A stretch of DNA of 64,000 nt, from the NCBI GenBank assembly GCA_016712525.1, contig JADJQX010000007.1, positions 186,001-250,000 of the forward strand. The letters run 5' to 3'. The DNA comes from Myxococcales bacterium. Lineage in GTDB: Bacteria; Myxococcota_A; Polyangia; Polyangiales; Polyangiaceae. Positions within the stretch are counted from its first letter, which is position 1. Each line of letters begins with the position of its first letter. The notes under the pieces are model-generated. The model made no database searches. It was not told the DNA's origin and saw nothing but the letters and a program-made list of their open reading frames with translations. Positions 1-8,587 of this stretch are shown piece by piece. The translations under genes were made by a program, and so were the position numbers.

Positions 1-54
1 GCGTCGAACGAGGGCGCTTCGGGCGTGGGAGTCGAGGTCACGCCGCTTCCGTAG
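1..54 (+). CDS. 3' end of an unidentified gene (partial)
   Basis: Frame 1 is open from the window edge to a TAG at 52-54. It gives 17 residues ending VEVTPLP, with codons almost all G- or C-ending as in the real genes here. It may be the tail of a gene that starts outside the window. The piece is too short for any family assignment and could be chance. Confidence 0.3.
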   Translation, partial: ASNEGASGVGVEVTPLP

Positions 55-136
55 CGCACTTGAGGCCCGACCGCACGTCCGACCACGCATGGGCTCGCCA
101 TGTCGTGATCGTCGGCGCGGATGCGGGCGGCGTCGC

Positions 137-2704
137 TCAGAAGAAGATCGGGTTCGACACGGCGAACGGGAGGCGGCCGGGGTGCACGGGGGCGAGGTCC
201 TTCTTCCCCTTCGCGACGAAGACGACGTAGTGCCGCGCGCGGCTCTGCGTCGCCTTCACCGCTACGGGGTTCTCGAAGACCTTTCCGGGGCCGGTGGCGC
301 CCGCGAGAGGGGTCAGCGGGAAGGTGCCCTGCGACTGCCCGTCGACGATCACCTCGAGCTCTTGGGCGTCGACCCACGACGCCGCGCCCACGCGCACCTT
401 GTACGTTCCTTCGGAGCCTTGGCCGCCCGGGGTGGCACCTCCGGGGCCCTCGACGGTCATCGCCAGGCCGCCCGAGATGACCCCCTTGCCGGCCTTCACA
501 AGGTCACGCACGCCTTCGGGCGTGACCTTCTCGGGGTCGTCGTGGCCGAAGGGGAGGCACGTGCGCGGGTACCCGACGGGGCTCGAGCGCCACGAGTGGC
601 TGTCGGAGCTGCCCACGGCGAACACGTTCTTCCCCGCGTCGAGGAGGGAGAACCAAGCCTTCACGGACGATTGGCGGTTCTTGTCGAAGTCCGAGTCGTT
701 GAAGACCTCGATGGCCTCGAACTCGTCGCTCCAGAGCCCGTCGCGGCCCTTGCCGGTGGCGTTGTCGAAGTTCGTCGACGAGAAATACCCCATGAACCCG
801 GCCGAGGTCGGGTGGTTCACGATCAGGATGGGCTGCTCGGGCCGCTTGTGGACGAGCGAGAACATCTCGGGCGGCGCCTTGCCGACCCAGTCGACCGCGC
901 CGTTGTTGAGGGCGCCCGGCGTAGGGCGCGCGGGCAGCACGCCGAAGTGCCCGTTCGAGAACGTCGTGAGCTCCTCCGACGGAAAGCTCGACGCGAACTT
1001 GGTGAGCCCGAGCTTCTGGATGGTGGGCTGAAAGTCGATGATCCACTCGTGCTCGCTCGAGATGGGAAGCTCGAGGCCGTCGCCCACGGCGCTCGTCACC
1101 TTCTCGATCACCTTGTCGCCCGAGTCGGCCGAGAAGTTCGCGTGGATGTGGAAGTCGGCGCACATGACGCCGGTCGTGTCGACGCTCCGCACGAGCGACA
1201 CGGGCACCTCGGTGACCTTGTCCGCCTCGGCGTTCACCGTCTGATCGAAGAGCTCGTACTCGTACCCGCGCGAGACGATCACGCGATGCGAGCCCGGCGG
1301 CACGGCGAGAGTGGCGACGCCATTTGTCGGAAATACTTGGTAAATTCGACCGTTTCCGGGCTCCTCCACGCCCCACTCGGCGGGGAAGGCCGCAGGCGCC
1401 GTGGCAGGGATCACCTGGACGCGCACTGGCAGCGGCGTGCTCGTGACCGAGTCTTTCACGGTGACGGCGAGGCTGCCTGTCTTGGGGACGAGCACGCGGA
1501 CCGTGCCGTCCTGCGCGCCTACGTTGGCTTGTCCGGCGGGGGTGCCCGGCACGATCGCCGTGACGGTCGCGGCCTCCGCGGGGAGGTTCAACGTGAAGGC
1601 CCCGTTCGCGTCCGCGTGCGTGCGCGAGAGCACCTTGCCACCCGCGTTCACGGCGACGACGAGCGCGCCCGCGTGTTTGGTCGCGGGCTCGGTCTCCACG
1701 GTGCCCTTGACGACGCGGGTCTCCGGTCCACCGAAGGCCTTGCGCGTGGCCTCGCGGAGCCCGTCGAGCTCGGGTCCGCCGCCTGCGATCTCGGCGTAGT
1801 CGGTCTCGACGGTGGCGCACGCCTTGGCCTCGAGGCCCGAGCCCGTGAAGTACTGAAAACCCGAGACCTCGAGGCCGAGCTCGAGCTCGCGCCCCGGCTG
1901 CGCCACCGCGAACGTGGACCGCTCGCCGTCGAAGCCGACCCACGTGTGTTTGCCCTTGGCTTGCGCGTAGCCGGTGCGATCGGTGAAGAGGTTCGTGCGG
2001 TTCGAGTGGAAGAAGCCGAACATCTGCTTTCCCGTGAACGTCACGTCCTCCGCGCGTGTGTTCACGAACGAGAAGCGCAGCTTCACCTTCGTCGCGCCGG
2101 GCTCGAGCACGTAGTCGAGGATCGCGGGGAAGTCGTATTCGTCGGGGAAAATCCCGCGGAACGTCTCGAGGAAGGGGATATTTTTGAGCTTGCCTCGGGC
2201 CCGGACGATGGCCGCTTTTCCGTCGCTCCCGTCGGCGAGCACGGTGACGTCGTCGGGGGCCACCACCTGCCGAGAGAGGGCGAGGAGCATCTCTCCGTAC
2301 TGCGTCGTGCCCGTCGGGAGGCCGTCGGGCCCGACCCGCTCGATCGTGTTGATCTCACCCCCGAACGGGTTGTAGCCGTCGCTCTTTCGCGCGCCTTCGA
2401 CGAAGACGGCGATCGTGTCGTTCGCGAGCACGAAGTCGGTGTCGAGGAGCAGGTTCCGGGCGTCGTCGGGCCTTCGCACCTTCGAGAGATCGCGGATGCG
2501 CCCCGCGCGCGCCTGGTTCGCCGCCTTCGCTCCGAAGGGATCGGGGTGACCCTCGGGGCTCCCGGCCGCGAACGTCTTCGAGAGCACGTCGGCGCCGCAC
2601 GTCGGCTCCGTGGGCTCCTCGGGGACGGGGTCGGCGTCGCTGCTGCACGCGAGCACGAACACCATGGGAACGGACGCGAGCAGAAGCCAAACAAGCTTTC
2701 GCAT
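137..2704 (-). CDS. PHP-type metallohydrolase lipoprotein (CehA/McbA-like)
   Basis: Predicted exported lipoprotein of 855 aa. I start it at the internal ATG giving MRKLVWLLLASV; this yields a clean signal peptide ending in the lipobox VLAC with Cys20. The upstream in-frame extension is unlike a signal peptide. A carboxypeptidase-regulatory-like beta domain lies around residues 350-430 (VVKGTVETEP...ADANGAFTLNLP). The C-terminal third has PHP-family metal-binding motifs: DFHIH near 517, SEHEW near 550, VNHP near 628 and SSDSHS near 700. This arrangement is that of CehA/McbA-type phosphoesterase-like hydrolases, which act on esters or phosphoesters; the substrate here is unknown. The gene lies 168 bp downstream of another lipoprotein gene on the same strand. 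Confidence 0.82.
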   Translation of the reverse strand: MRKLVWLLLASVPMVFVLACSSDADPVPEEPTEPTCGADVLSKTFAAGSPEGHPDPFGAKAANQARAGRIRDLSKVRRPDDARNLLLDTDFVLANDTIAVFVEGARKSDGYNPFGGEINTIERVGPDGLPTGTTQYGEMLLALSRQVVAPDDVTVLADGSDGKAAIVRARGKLKNIPFLETFRGIFPDEYDFPAILDYVLEPGATKVKLRFSFVNTRAEDVTFTGKQMFGFFHSNRTNLFTDRTGYAQAKGKHTWVGFDGERSTFAVAQPGRELELGLEVSGFQYFTGSGLEAKACATVETDYAEIAGGGPELDGLREATRKAFGGPETRVVKGTVETEPATKHAGALVVAVNAGGKVLSRTHADANGAFTLNLPAEAATVTAIVPGTPAGQANVGAQDGTVRVLVPKTGSLAVTVKDSVTSTPLPVRVQVIPATAPAAFPAEWGVEEPGNGRIYQVFPTNGVATLAVPPGSHRVIVSRGYEYELFDQTVNAEADKVTEVPVSLVRSVDTTGVMCADFHIHANFSADSGDKVIEKVTSAVGDGLELPISSEHEWIIDFQPTIQKLGLTKFASSFPSEELTTFSNGHFGVLPARPTPGALNNGAVDWVGKAPPEMFSLVHKRPEQPILIVNHPTSAGFMGYFSSTNFDNATGKGRDGLWSDEFEAIEVFNDSDFDKNRQSSVKAWFSLLDAGKNVFAVGSSDSHSWRSSPVGYPRTCLPFGHDDPEKVTPEGVRDLVKAGKGVISGGLAMTVEGPGGATPGGQGSEGTYKVRVGAASWVDAQELEVIVDGQSQGTFPLTPLAGATGPGKVFENPVAVKATQSRARHYVVFVAKGKKDLAPVHPGRLPFAVSNPIFF

Positions 2705-2872
2705 ACGCCTATTCTGCCAGACTTTCCGCGCCCCGGCCGCGTGGTTCCACGCACGAGCTCGCTCGCTCTCCGGTCTCACGGACGAGCTCCCTACCATCGC
2801 ATCGCGCGATTCGTCGGCGGTGGACGAGATGTGTGACGAGGTCGTTCGGTGTGGTGCCGAACGCGGCTCCTT

Positions 2873-3874
2873 TCAGCGGAGCGGGAGCACCGCGCACTGC
2901 GTCCGAGGCCCGTCGGTAGCGAAGTCGTTGCAGTAGAGAAGGCTCCACGCGGCGCCTCGTCTCACGAGGAAGCCCGTGTGGACGGACCCTCCGGCGAGGC
3001 CGAGATCGGCGCCCGACGTGGCTGCTGCGGGAAGCGCCGCGTCGGTCGTCGTGGTCTCGGCGATGCCGAGGGTCGCGGGTGCAGGGCGCGGATCGACGCT
3101 CGCATAGCCGAGGGTGTCAACGGTCGAAGCGTCGGCCTCGGCGCGGAGGACCCCGAGCGGCTCGAGCCTCCCGAGCTGTGTCGTGAGCGAGCCATAGAGC
3201 GTGGCCCGCAAGGGGCTGCCGGGGCTCGAGGCATACACGAGGCGCAGGCTCGCCCGTTGAGGGACGACGTCGCCCGTGTCGTCGTACGCGACGACGCCCG
3301 CAGCGGCGCCACCGTCGGATTCGATCGCGTGGACGACGACGGTCTTCAAGCGACCCGGATCGAGCGTGATGCGCCCACGAGCGAGCGGCTGCCCACACGA
3401 GCCCTGTCCGGCGGGGACGACCACGAGCTCGAGCGTGCCGGAGCCCTCGACCGATACGTACTGCGAAGCGCTCATCGGCACCACACCCGAGCCCCCCGCG
3501 TCGCTCGCGTCGGCGAGCGCGCCGTCTCGGGGCTCCGCGTCCACGAAGGCCATCGCGTCGGTCGCCGCGCCGTCGGGGCGAGCCACGCCGGCGTCACGGG
3601 GGCGATCGCGCCCGAGCACGGGCCCGTCGAACAAATCCGCTTCGCCCGACCGTGTGCAGAAATCGATCGAGGGGAGCCCCTCCGCGAGGTGTACGAGGCG
3701 CAGCGTTCCTCGTGCCGCACCGTCGGTCTTGGCGGAGGTCGCCGCGTCTTTCGGTTGCCCCGTGGTGCCCCCGTCTCCTCCGACGATCACGGTCGGGGGC
3801 TCGGTGGAGGAGCCACAGGAGACCGTGCTCTCGGCCACGACGGAAGCGAGGGCGAGAACGAGGGCCACGCGCAC
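2873..3874 (-). CDS. DUF4397-domain lipoprotein
   Basis: Predicted lipoprotein of about 333 aa. The start is uncertain: the GTG chosen gives VRVALVLALASVV and a possible lipobox TVSC. An in-frame TTG 33 bases upstream gives a longer basic n-region and is equally plausible. After a Gly/Asp/Ala-rich linker come two DUF4397-like repeats, opening with GTLRLVHLAEGLPSIDF and ASLRLVYASSPGSPLRATLY. DUF4397 proteins are surface or periplasmic beta-sandwich proteins of unknown function. The linker contains the Asp/Ala-rich runs (DASDAG, RPDGAATD) seen in other lipoproteins of this window. It is divergent from the XRE-like regulator gene. Confidence 0.7.
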   Translation of the reverse strand: MRVALVLALASVVAESTVSCGSSTEPPTVIVGGDGGTTGQPKDAATSAKTDGAARGTLRLVHLAEGLPSIDFCTRSGEADLFDGPVLGRDRPRDAGVARPDGAATDAMAFVDAEPRDGALADASDAGGSGVVPMSASQYVSVEGSGTLELVVVPAGQGSCGQPLARGRITLDPGRLKTVVVHAIESDGGAAAGVVAYDDTGDVVPQRASLRLVYASSPGSPLRATLYGSLTTQLGRLEPLGVLRAEADASTVDTLGYASVDPRPAPATLGIAETTTTDAALPAAATSGADLGLAGGSVHTGFLVRRGAAWSLLYCNDFATDGPRTQCAVLPLR

Positions 3875-4018
3875 GAGAGCGGACGTGTCACGACGTGAGG
3901 AGCGCAAGGAAGTTCGAGGAGGATAGCGCGATTCCTCCGCCCCAACAATTCGGCGCACGGCCGCCGAGCGACGGCGAAAAGGGGTGCGCGTCGGCCGCCG
4001 TGCGACTTAGATCGCGTC

Positions 4019-4345
4019 ATGAGCCCCGACGACCTCAAGGCCCTTCGCAAAGAGCTCTCCTGCACCGCGAAAGAGCTCGCCCAAGCGCTCGACCTCGACC
4101 AAGCCACGGTGCTCGCTTGGGAGAAGGGAGAGCTCTTTCCCACCAAAGCCTACATCGACCGCATGGAGGCGCTCCGCAAGAACCCGGGCGCCATTCCGAA
4201 GAAGGCGAAAGGCCCCGGGCCGATGAATGTGCTCGCCGATCCGGCGACGTGGGAGCTCTTTCGGAAGATCCTCGCGCACAAGAAGCTACGGGACGAGGCC
4301 AGAAAGCTCGCGCAGAGCTACCCCGACCCCGGGGCGGAGGAGTAG
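4019..4345 (+). CDS. small helix-turn-helix (XRE-like) DNA-binding protein
   Basis: A 108-aa protein. Residues 4-50 (LKALRKELSCTAKELAQALD ... VLAWEKGELFPTKAYIDRM) match the helix-turn-helix of the Cro/XRE family, including the typical W-E-x-G-x-x-x-P-T segment of the recognition helix and turn. The C-terminal half (WELFRKILAHKKLRDEARKLA) is helical and may dimerise. There is no ligand or protease domain. It is divergent from the DUF4397 lipoprotein and convergent with scpB, leaving only 9 bases between stop codons. Its targets are unknown; control of the divergent lipoprotein gene is a guess. Confidence 0.72.
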   Translation: MSPDDLKALRKELSCTAKELAQALDLDQATVLAWEKGELFPTKAYIDRMEALRKNPGAIPKKAKGPGPMNVLADPATWELFRKILAHKKLRDEARKLAQSYPDPGAEE

Positions 4346-4354
4346 CCCAAAGCT

Positions 4355-6106
4355 CTAGGGCGCCGTGGGCTCGTCGTCTTCGTCGTCTTCGTCGTCTTCG
4401 TCGTCTTCGTCGTCTTCGTCGTCTTCGTCTTCGTCGTCGTCTTCGTCGTCTTCGTCGTCTTCGTCTTCGTCTTCGTCGTCGTCTTCGTCGTCTTCGTCGT
4501 CTTCGTCGTCTTCGTCGTCTTCGTCGTCGTCTTCGTCGTCGTCGCTTTCGTCCTCGGCCGTTTCGTCGCCGGCCGTGTCGGAGGCCACCGGGGCGTCTTC
4601 GTCTTCGTCGGCTTGCTCGGACGCTCGTTCGATTTCGCGGAGGGCTTCGTCGACGCGGGATGCGGCGGTCTCGGCGGCGGGGTCGAGCTCGTCGTCGGCC
4701 TGCGGGAGCTCTTCGACCGGACCGAGGTCGTTCGTCGGGAGGTGCTCGATCGCCTCTTCGTCGAGGGCGCGCTGCACGTCCTCGTACGGCTCGCCGAGCT
4801 CGCGTTCGACCACGCGTTTCGAATCGTCGTTGAGCTCGGTGAACTCGCGCAACGTCGGCAGGTCCTTCAGCGACGTGATCCCGAAAAACTCCAGGAACTG
4901 CGGCGTCGTGCCGTAGAGGATGGGCCGCCCGGGCTCGTCCTTCTTTCCGAGGATCTTGATGAGGTCCCGCTCGAGGAGCATCTTCAACACGGGGCCCGAG
5001 TCGACGCCGCGGATGTCGTCGATCTCGGGGCGCGTGATCGGCTGGCGGTAGGCGAGGATCGAGAGCGTCTCGACCTGGGCGCGCGTGAGCTTCACCGGCT
5101 TTTGTCCCGTGAGCTCGCGGACGAATGGCGCGTAGACGGGGTTCGTCCGGAACGTGTAGGCCCCACCGACCTCGTCGAGCTGGAGACCTCGCCCCGCGTA
5201 GAACGCCTGGAGGTCGGCGAGCACCTTCCGGATCTCCTTGGCAGGAGCCTCGGCGCGTCTCGCGAGCTCGCCGGGGCGGAGAGGTCTATCGGACGCGAAC
5301 ACCAAGGCCTCGACGAGGCCGCGGAGGTGCTTCGCCGCGACGCTGACTCCGTCGTCGGGTGGTGGCGCTTCGGGGGCGCTCGCGTCAAGGGCGTCGGCCC
5401 CGTCGTCGTCGCCGTCGTCCATCGGGCTCGGGTCGAGCGACTCGATGGCCTGGAGCTCTTCTTCGGAGAGCGACGTGCGCGTGGGCTCCGAGAGATCGTC
5501 GCGTTCCACGACGGGCAAGAGGTCGCCCGTGAGGTTGACCGTGACCTCGAGGTCGTCGGGCAGGTCGCGCTCGAACGCCCCGAACGACGCTCCGGAGCTC
5601 GTCACGACGTCGTCGTCGTCGTCCTCGAGGTGAGGACGCGAGTCGGTCCGCGCCGTCCCCGACCACACGATGGTCTCGGTGAGCTCGCTGTCGTCGATCG
5701 GGCTCGCCTTGACCTCGGGCGCGGAGTCGGTCCGTGCAGGTCTTTCACCCTTCTTTCCGCGCGCGGGCGGCTTGCGCCGGGTCGGTGGGGCGCTGTCCGG
5801 CGGAGGGGGATCGAACCCCGCTTCGTCGTCGGGACGGGGGGCTCCGTCGGGCTCCGGGGAGACCTCGGCCGGGGCGCTGTCGGCGTCGGTCGTGACTGCG
5901 CTCTCGTGGCCTTCGTGAGGGCTCTCTTCCGTCGAGGGGGCGACGTCTCCGGGGCTCGCAGAACCTTCGGGCGCGGTCGCCTCCGTCGCCTCGGCCATCG
6001 TCGCCTCGGCCTCGGGCGGCGGGGCAGCGACCTCGGGCTTCTTCCCACGTGAGGAGGACCGCGCGGGAGGCTTCTTGTGGAACGGGGTCTTCTTACGTTT
6101 GCTCAC
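4355..6106 (-). CDS. scpB: segregation and condensation protein ScpB, greatly extended
   Basis: ScpB is the winged-helix partner of the SMC-ScpAB condensin that compacts and separates chromosomes. The conserved core spans about residues 257-450 (LRGLVEALVFASDRPLRPGE, VETLSILAYRQPITRPEID, GRPILYGTTPQFLEFFG). The usual protein is about 200 aa. Here it is 583 aa, with about 250 Lys/Ala/Pro/Glu-rich residues before the core and about 130 after it, ending in nearly pure Asp/Glu (residues 502-580). I chose the GTG start giving VSKRKKTPFHKK, which overlaps the end of scpA by 14 bases and implies coupled translation. An ATG 60 bases upstream is the alternative. The core is certain; the function of the extensions is unknown. 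Confidence 0.9.
   Translation of the reverse strand: MSKRKKTPFHKKPPARSSSRGKKPEVAAPPPEAEATMAEATEATAPEGSASPGDVAPSTEESPHEGHESAVTTDADSAPAEVSPEPDGAPRPDDEAGFDPPPPDSAPPTRRKPPARGKKGERPARTDSAPEVKASPIDDSELTETIVWSGTARTDSRPHLEDDDDDVVTSSGASFGAFERDLPDDLEVTVNLTGDLLPVVERDDLSEPTRTSLSEEELQAIESLDPSPMDDGDDDGADALDASAPEAPPPDDGVSVAAKHLRGLVEALVFASDRPLRPGELARRAEAPAKEIRKVLADLQAFYAGRGLQLDEVGGAYTFRTNPVYAPFVRELTGQKPVKLTRAQVETLSILAYRQPITRPEIDDIRGVDSGPVLKMLLERDLIKILGKKDEPGRPILYGTTPQFLEFFGITSLKDLPTLREFTELNDDSKRVVERELGEPYEDVQRALDEEAIEHLPTNDLGPVEELPQADDELDPAAETAASRVDEALREIERASEQADEDEDAPVASDTAGDETAEDESDDDEDDDEDDEDDEDDEDDEDDDEDEDEDDEDDEDDDEDEDDEDDEDDEDDEDDEDDEPTAP
4372..4552. repeat. TCGTCT/TCGTCG microsatellite encoding the ScpB acidic tail
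   Basis: Nearly uninterrupted hexamer-based array of TCGTCT and TCGTCG triplet pairs. In the scpB frame on the minus strand it reads as Asp/Glu only (DDED-type units). Other frames give runs of Ser, Arg or Leu and are artefacts. Length polymorphism by replication slippage is expected; changes by multiples of three keep the frame. Confidence 0.9.
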
Positions 6107-8369
6107 GGTTCGGCTCGTCGGCGGTGCGAGGGTCGCTGAAGGGCGGCTCCTCGTCGAGGGTGGCATCGGGCGCGTCGGTGCCCGCAGGCAGGGCAGGGGA
6201 GTCGATCGTATCCCCCGGCTCTGCCGAGGACATCGCTACGGGCATGACGTCGCTCGCTTCCGAAGGGACCTCGTGCGTCCATTCGGGGTCGACGCTCCGT
6301 CCGTCCGTCGCGGTCGTAGCGTCCGGAGAGGGCGCTGGGGGCGCCAAAAGTTCTTGAGAATCCAATGGTTGCGAAGGGATGCCCTCGGCCACGATCGCGC
6401 TCGCCGGATCGACGGTCCCCTCGGGGACGGCCGCTCGAGGTGCCGACACGTCCGTCTCGTCGAGGGGCGCCGGGGATGTAGCGACCGCTGCCTCGTGCCT
6501 CGCGTTCGACGGCGCGTCGTGATCGATCGACTCCGAAGTGGCAAGCGGCGCGTCATGATCGATCGGCTCCGAAGCGGCAAGCGGCGCGTCGTGATCGATC
6601 GGCTCCGAAGTGGCAAGTGGCGCGTCGTGATCGACCGGCGCGACGTGATCGAGCGGCTCCGAAGTGGCAAGCGGCGCGACGTGATCGACCGGCGCGACGT
6701 GATCGAGCGGCTCCGAAGTGGCAAGCGGCGAGACGTGGTCGATCGGCGCGACGTGATCGAGCGGCTCCGAAGTGGCAGGCGGCTCGTCGTGATCGAGCGG
6801 CGCGGCGTGGTCGCCCGGCGCGTCGTGATCGACTGGCTCGTCGTGATCGAGCGGCGCGTCCTGGCCGGGCGTCTCCGAAGCGAGCGAGCCCGCGTTCTCC
6901 CCATCGGGGACCTCCGCGGCCTCCGGGACGTCCTCCGTCGGTAGCGGTTCGTCCGCGGGGACCTCCGACGACGAACCGCTCGCCGGCTCGACCTCGGCTA
7001 CGGGAGCTTCGTCGGTGCCGAGGTCACGCGCGGATGGCGAAGGCTCCGCCGGGAGGTCAGCGGGGAGATCGCGTTCGGCCGCAGCGACCGCGTCAGGAGC
7101 TTCCGGCTCGCGAGGCTCACCTTCGTCGGGGGTGGTGGTGCCCTCGGACGCCGTCGCTCCGACGATCTCCGAGACCTCGGGAATGCGCTTCGAGCTGGGC
7201 GCTTCTGCGTCCGCTTCGGAACGCGGGGGAGAAGCGCTGGCGTCCGACCCACCGTCCGCGTCATCCTCGTCGAGCGACGAGGGCGCGGCCCTGTCAGCGC
7301 CGTCGTCTTCGTCGTCTTCGTCGTCTTCGTCTTCGTCGTCTTCGTCGTCTTCGTCGTCTTCGTCGTCTTCGTCGTCTTCGTCTTCGTCGTCTTCGTCTTC
7401 GTCTTCGTCTTCGTCTTCGTCTTCGTCTTCGTCGGAGCTCGTCACAACCTCTTCGTCGTCGGGCGACGCGACCGGAGGCTCGACTGCCGGCGCTTCGGCA
7501 GGAGGTATGGCGCTGTCGTCCGACGTGGGTTGCGGAGCGGAGGGAGAAGGCGCGGGCGGCGGGGCGCCCGTGCTGCGGGCCTCGAGCCCTTCGGGCAGCG
7601 GATCTCCGGCGGCCGCGGTGTACTCGACGTAGAGCGGCGAGCGTGTGTCGGTCTGAAAGAGCCGCGTCATCCGGAGGCGTGTCATCTCGAGGAGCGCGAG
7701 GAACGTGATGACGAGATCGAACTTCGACGTGAGCCCCTCGAAGAGCTCCTCGAACACGCAGCGCCGCTTCACCTCGAGCACGGCCGTGAGCTCGTGGATG
7801 CGATCCGTGATGCTGATGCGGTCGGCGACGATGTCGTGGGTGATCGTGATCTTGCTCTTGGCGAGCACGCCCTGGAACGCCTCGATCAGGCGAAAGAGCG
7901 GGATCTGCGCGAGCGGTGGGAGCCCCTCCGGCTCGTCTCCCTCGATCTTGCCGCCGCGCAGGAACACGTTCTGAGCGGCGATCCCCTTCGCCTCGAGCTC
8001 TTGCGACGCGAGCTTGTACTTTTGGTACTCGAGGAGCCGCCTGATGAGGGCCTCGCGCGGATCTTCTTCGTCCTCTTCGACGAGGTCGTCCTCCTGGCCG
8101 GGCGGGGGGGCCGGCAGGAGCATCTTCGACTTGATGTGCGCGAGCGTGGCCGCCATCACGAGGTACTCGGCGGCGACGTCGAGGTGCACGAGCTGCATCA
8201 CCGCGAGGTACTCGAGGTACTTCTTCGTGATGAACCCGATGGGGATGTCGAGGATGTCGAGCTCGTGCTTTTGGCAAAGATGGAGCAAGAGATCGAGTGG
8301 GCCCTCGAACTGGGGAAGGCTCACCGAGTAGGTCGCAGCACCTGCATCGAGCTCGGTCGGGTCGGACAC
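6093..8369 (-). CDS. scpA: segregation and condensation protein ScpA, greatly extended
   Basis: ScpA is the kleisin subunit that bridges SMC heads in bacterial condensin. Residues about 10-245 are a normal ScpA: YSVSLPQFEGPLDLLLHL at the N terminus, the ILDIPIGFITKKYLEYL segment, and a winged-helix end (FLALLEMTRLRMTRLFQ). The protein is 758 aa instead of about 250. The remaining 510 residues are low-complexity: an Asp/Glu run (about 311-355), a Ser/Pro/Glu/Ala-rich part, and tandem DH(D/V)AP repeats (about 500-616). The GTG start giving VSDPTELDAG is preferred; an in-frame GTG 60 bases upstream is possible. The gene is followed by scpB with overlap; smc is not in the window. Confidence 0.92.
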   Translation of the reverse strand: MSDPTELDAGAATYSVSLPQFEGPLDLLLHLCQKHELDILDIPIGFITKKYLEYLAVMQLVHLDVAAEYLVMAATLAHIKSKMLLPAPPPGQEDDLVEEDEEDPREALIRRLLEYQKYKLASQELEAKGIAAQNVFLRGGKIEGDEPEGLPPLAQIPLFRLIEAFQGVLAKSKITITHDIVADRISITDRIHELTAVLEVKRRCVFEELFEGLTSKFDLVITFLALLEMTRLRMTRLFQTDTRSPLYVEYTAAAGDPLPEGLEARSTGAPPPAPSPSAPQPTSDDSAIPPAEAPAVEPPVASPDDEEVVTSSDEDEDEDEDEDEDEDDEDEDDEDDEDDEDDEDDEDEDDEDDEDDGADRAAPSSLDEDDADGGSDASASPPRSEADAEAPSSKRIPEVSEIVGATASEGTTTPDEGEPREPEAPDAVAAAERDLPADLPAEPSPSARDLGTDEAPVAEVEPASGSSSEVPADEPLPTEDVPEAAEVPDGENAGSLASETPGQDAPLDHDEPVDHDAPGDHAAPLDHDEPPATSEPLDHVAPIDHVSPLATSEPLDHVAPVDHVAPLATSEPLDHVAPVDHDAPLATSEPIDHDAPLAASEPIDHDAPLATSESIDHDAPSNARHEAAVATSPAPLDETDVSAPRAAVPEGTVDPASAIVAEGIPSQPLDSQELLAPPAPSPDATTATDGRSVDPEWTHEVPSEASDVMPVAMSSAEPGDTIDSPALPAGTDAPDATLDEEPPFSDPRTADEPNREQT
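6531..6857. repeat. hierarchical in-frame repeats in scpA (18/36/54 bp)
   Basis: The word CTCCGAAG(T/C)G recurs at 6531, 6567, 6603, 6657, 6711 and 6765. This gives two 36-bp units, then three 54-bp units, then a diverged partial unit. The 54-bp unit equals the 36-bp unit plus one more 18-bp block (GGCGCGACGTGATCGACC type). On the scpA strand the 18-bp block encodes (V/I)DH(V/D)AP and the rest encodes PLATSE. All changes preserve the reading frame. Confidence 0.92.
7303..7438. repeat. TCGTCT microsatellite encoding the ScpA acidic run
   Basis: Hexamer array of the same composition as the one in scpB, reading DED/DDED in the scpA frame. Two independent arrays of the same codon type in the two partner genes suggest convergent expansion or gene conversion between them. 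Confidence 0.9.
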
Positions 8370-8587
8370 GGGGAGGCGGCACCCTAGCAGCCGACGGAAG
8401 ACTCCGTAAACGGCCGCGGTCGACTTCACGACGGTTCCCGCGACGCCGCTCGACGAGCGATTTTCGCTGGGAATCCGCGCAGGTGTACGCCCCTGTGGAA
8501 AACCTCGGGAGAACCCGGTCGCGCGCCGTGGCGAGCGCTTTGTGGTACGTTCGCGGCGTGGACGCAGCCGGCGGGATCAAGACGAAG

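Noticed and set aside
89..2836. Large plus-strand open frame of 915 codons
   Set aside because: It lies opposite the PHP lipoprotein gene, is extremely Arg/Gly/His-rich with no domain, and is a G+C-driven shadow. The same applies to other giant frames opposite scpB, the redox operon, the lipase-like gene, polA and glgX.
4365..4916. Long plus-strand frame encoding almost only Ser
   Set aside because: It is the reverse-strand shadow of the Asp/Glu microsatellite at the end of scpB and has no start signal or family.
6531..6857. Direct repeats that might suggest a CRISPR array
   Set aside because: Units of 36 and 54 bp follow each other without unique spacers and keep the scpA reading frame.
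4372..7438. Phase-variation switch by slippage in scpA/scpB
   Set aside because: The repeat periods are multiples of three, so length changes would not shift the frame; variation in tail length is likely but an on/off switch is not.
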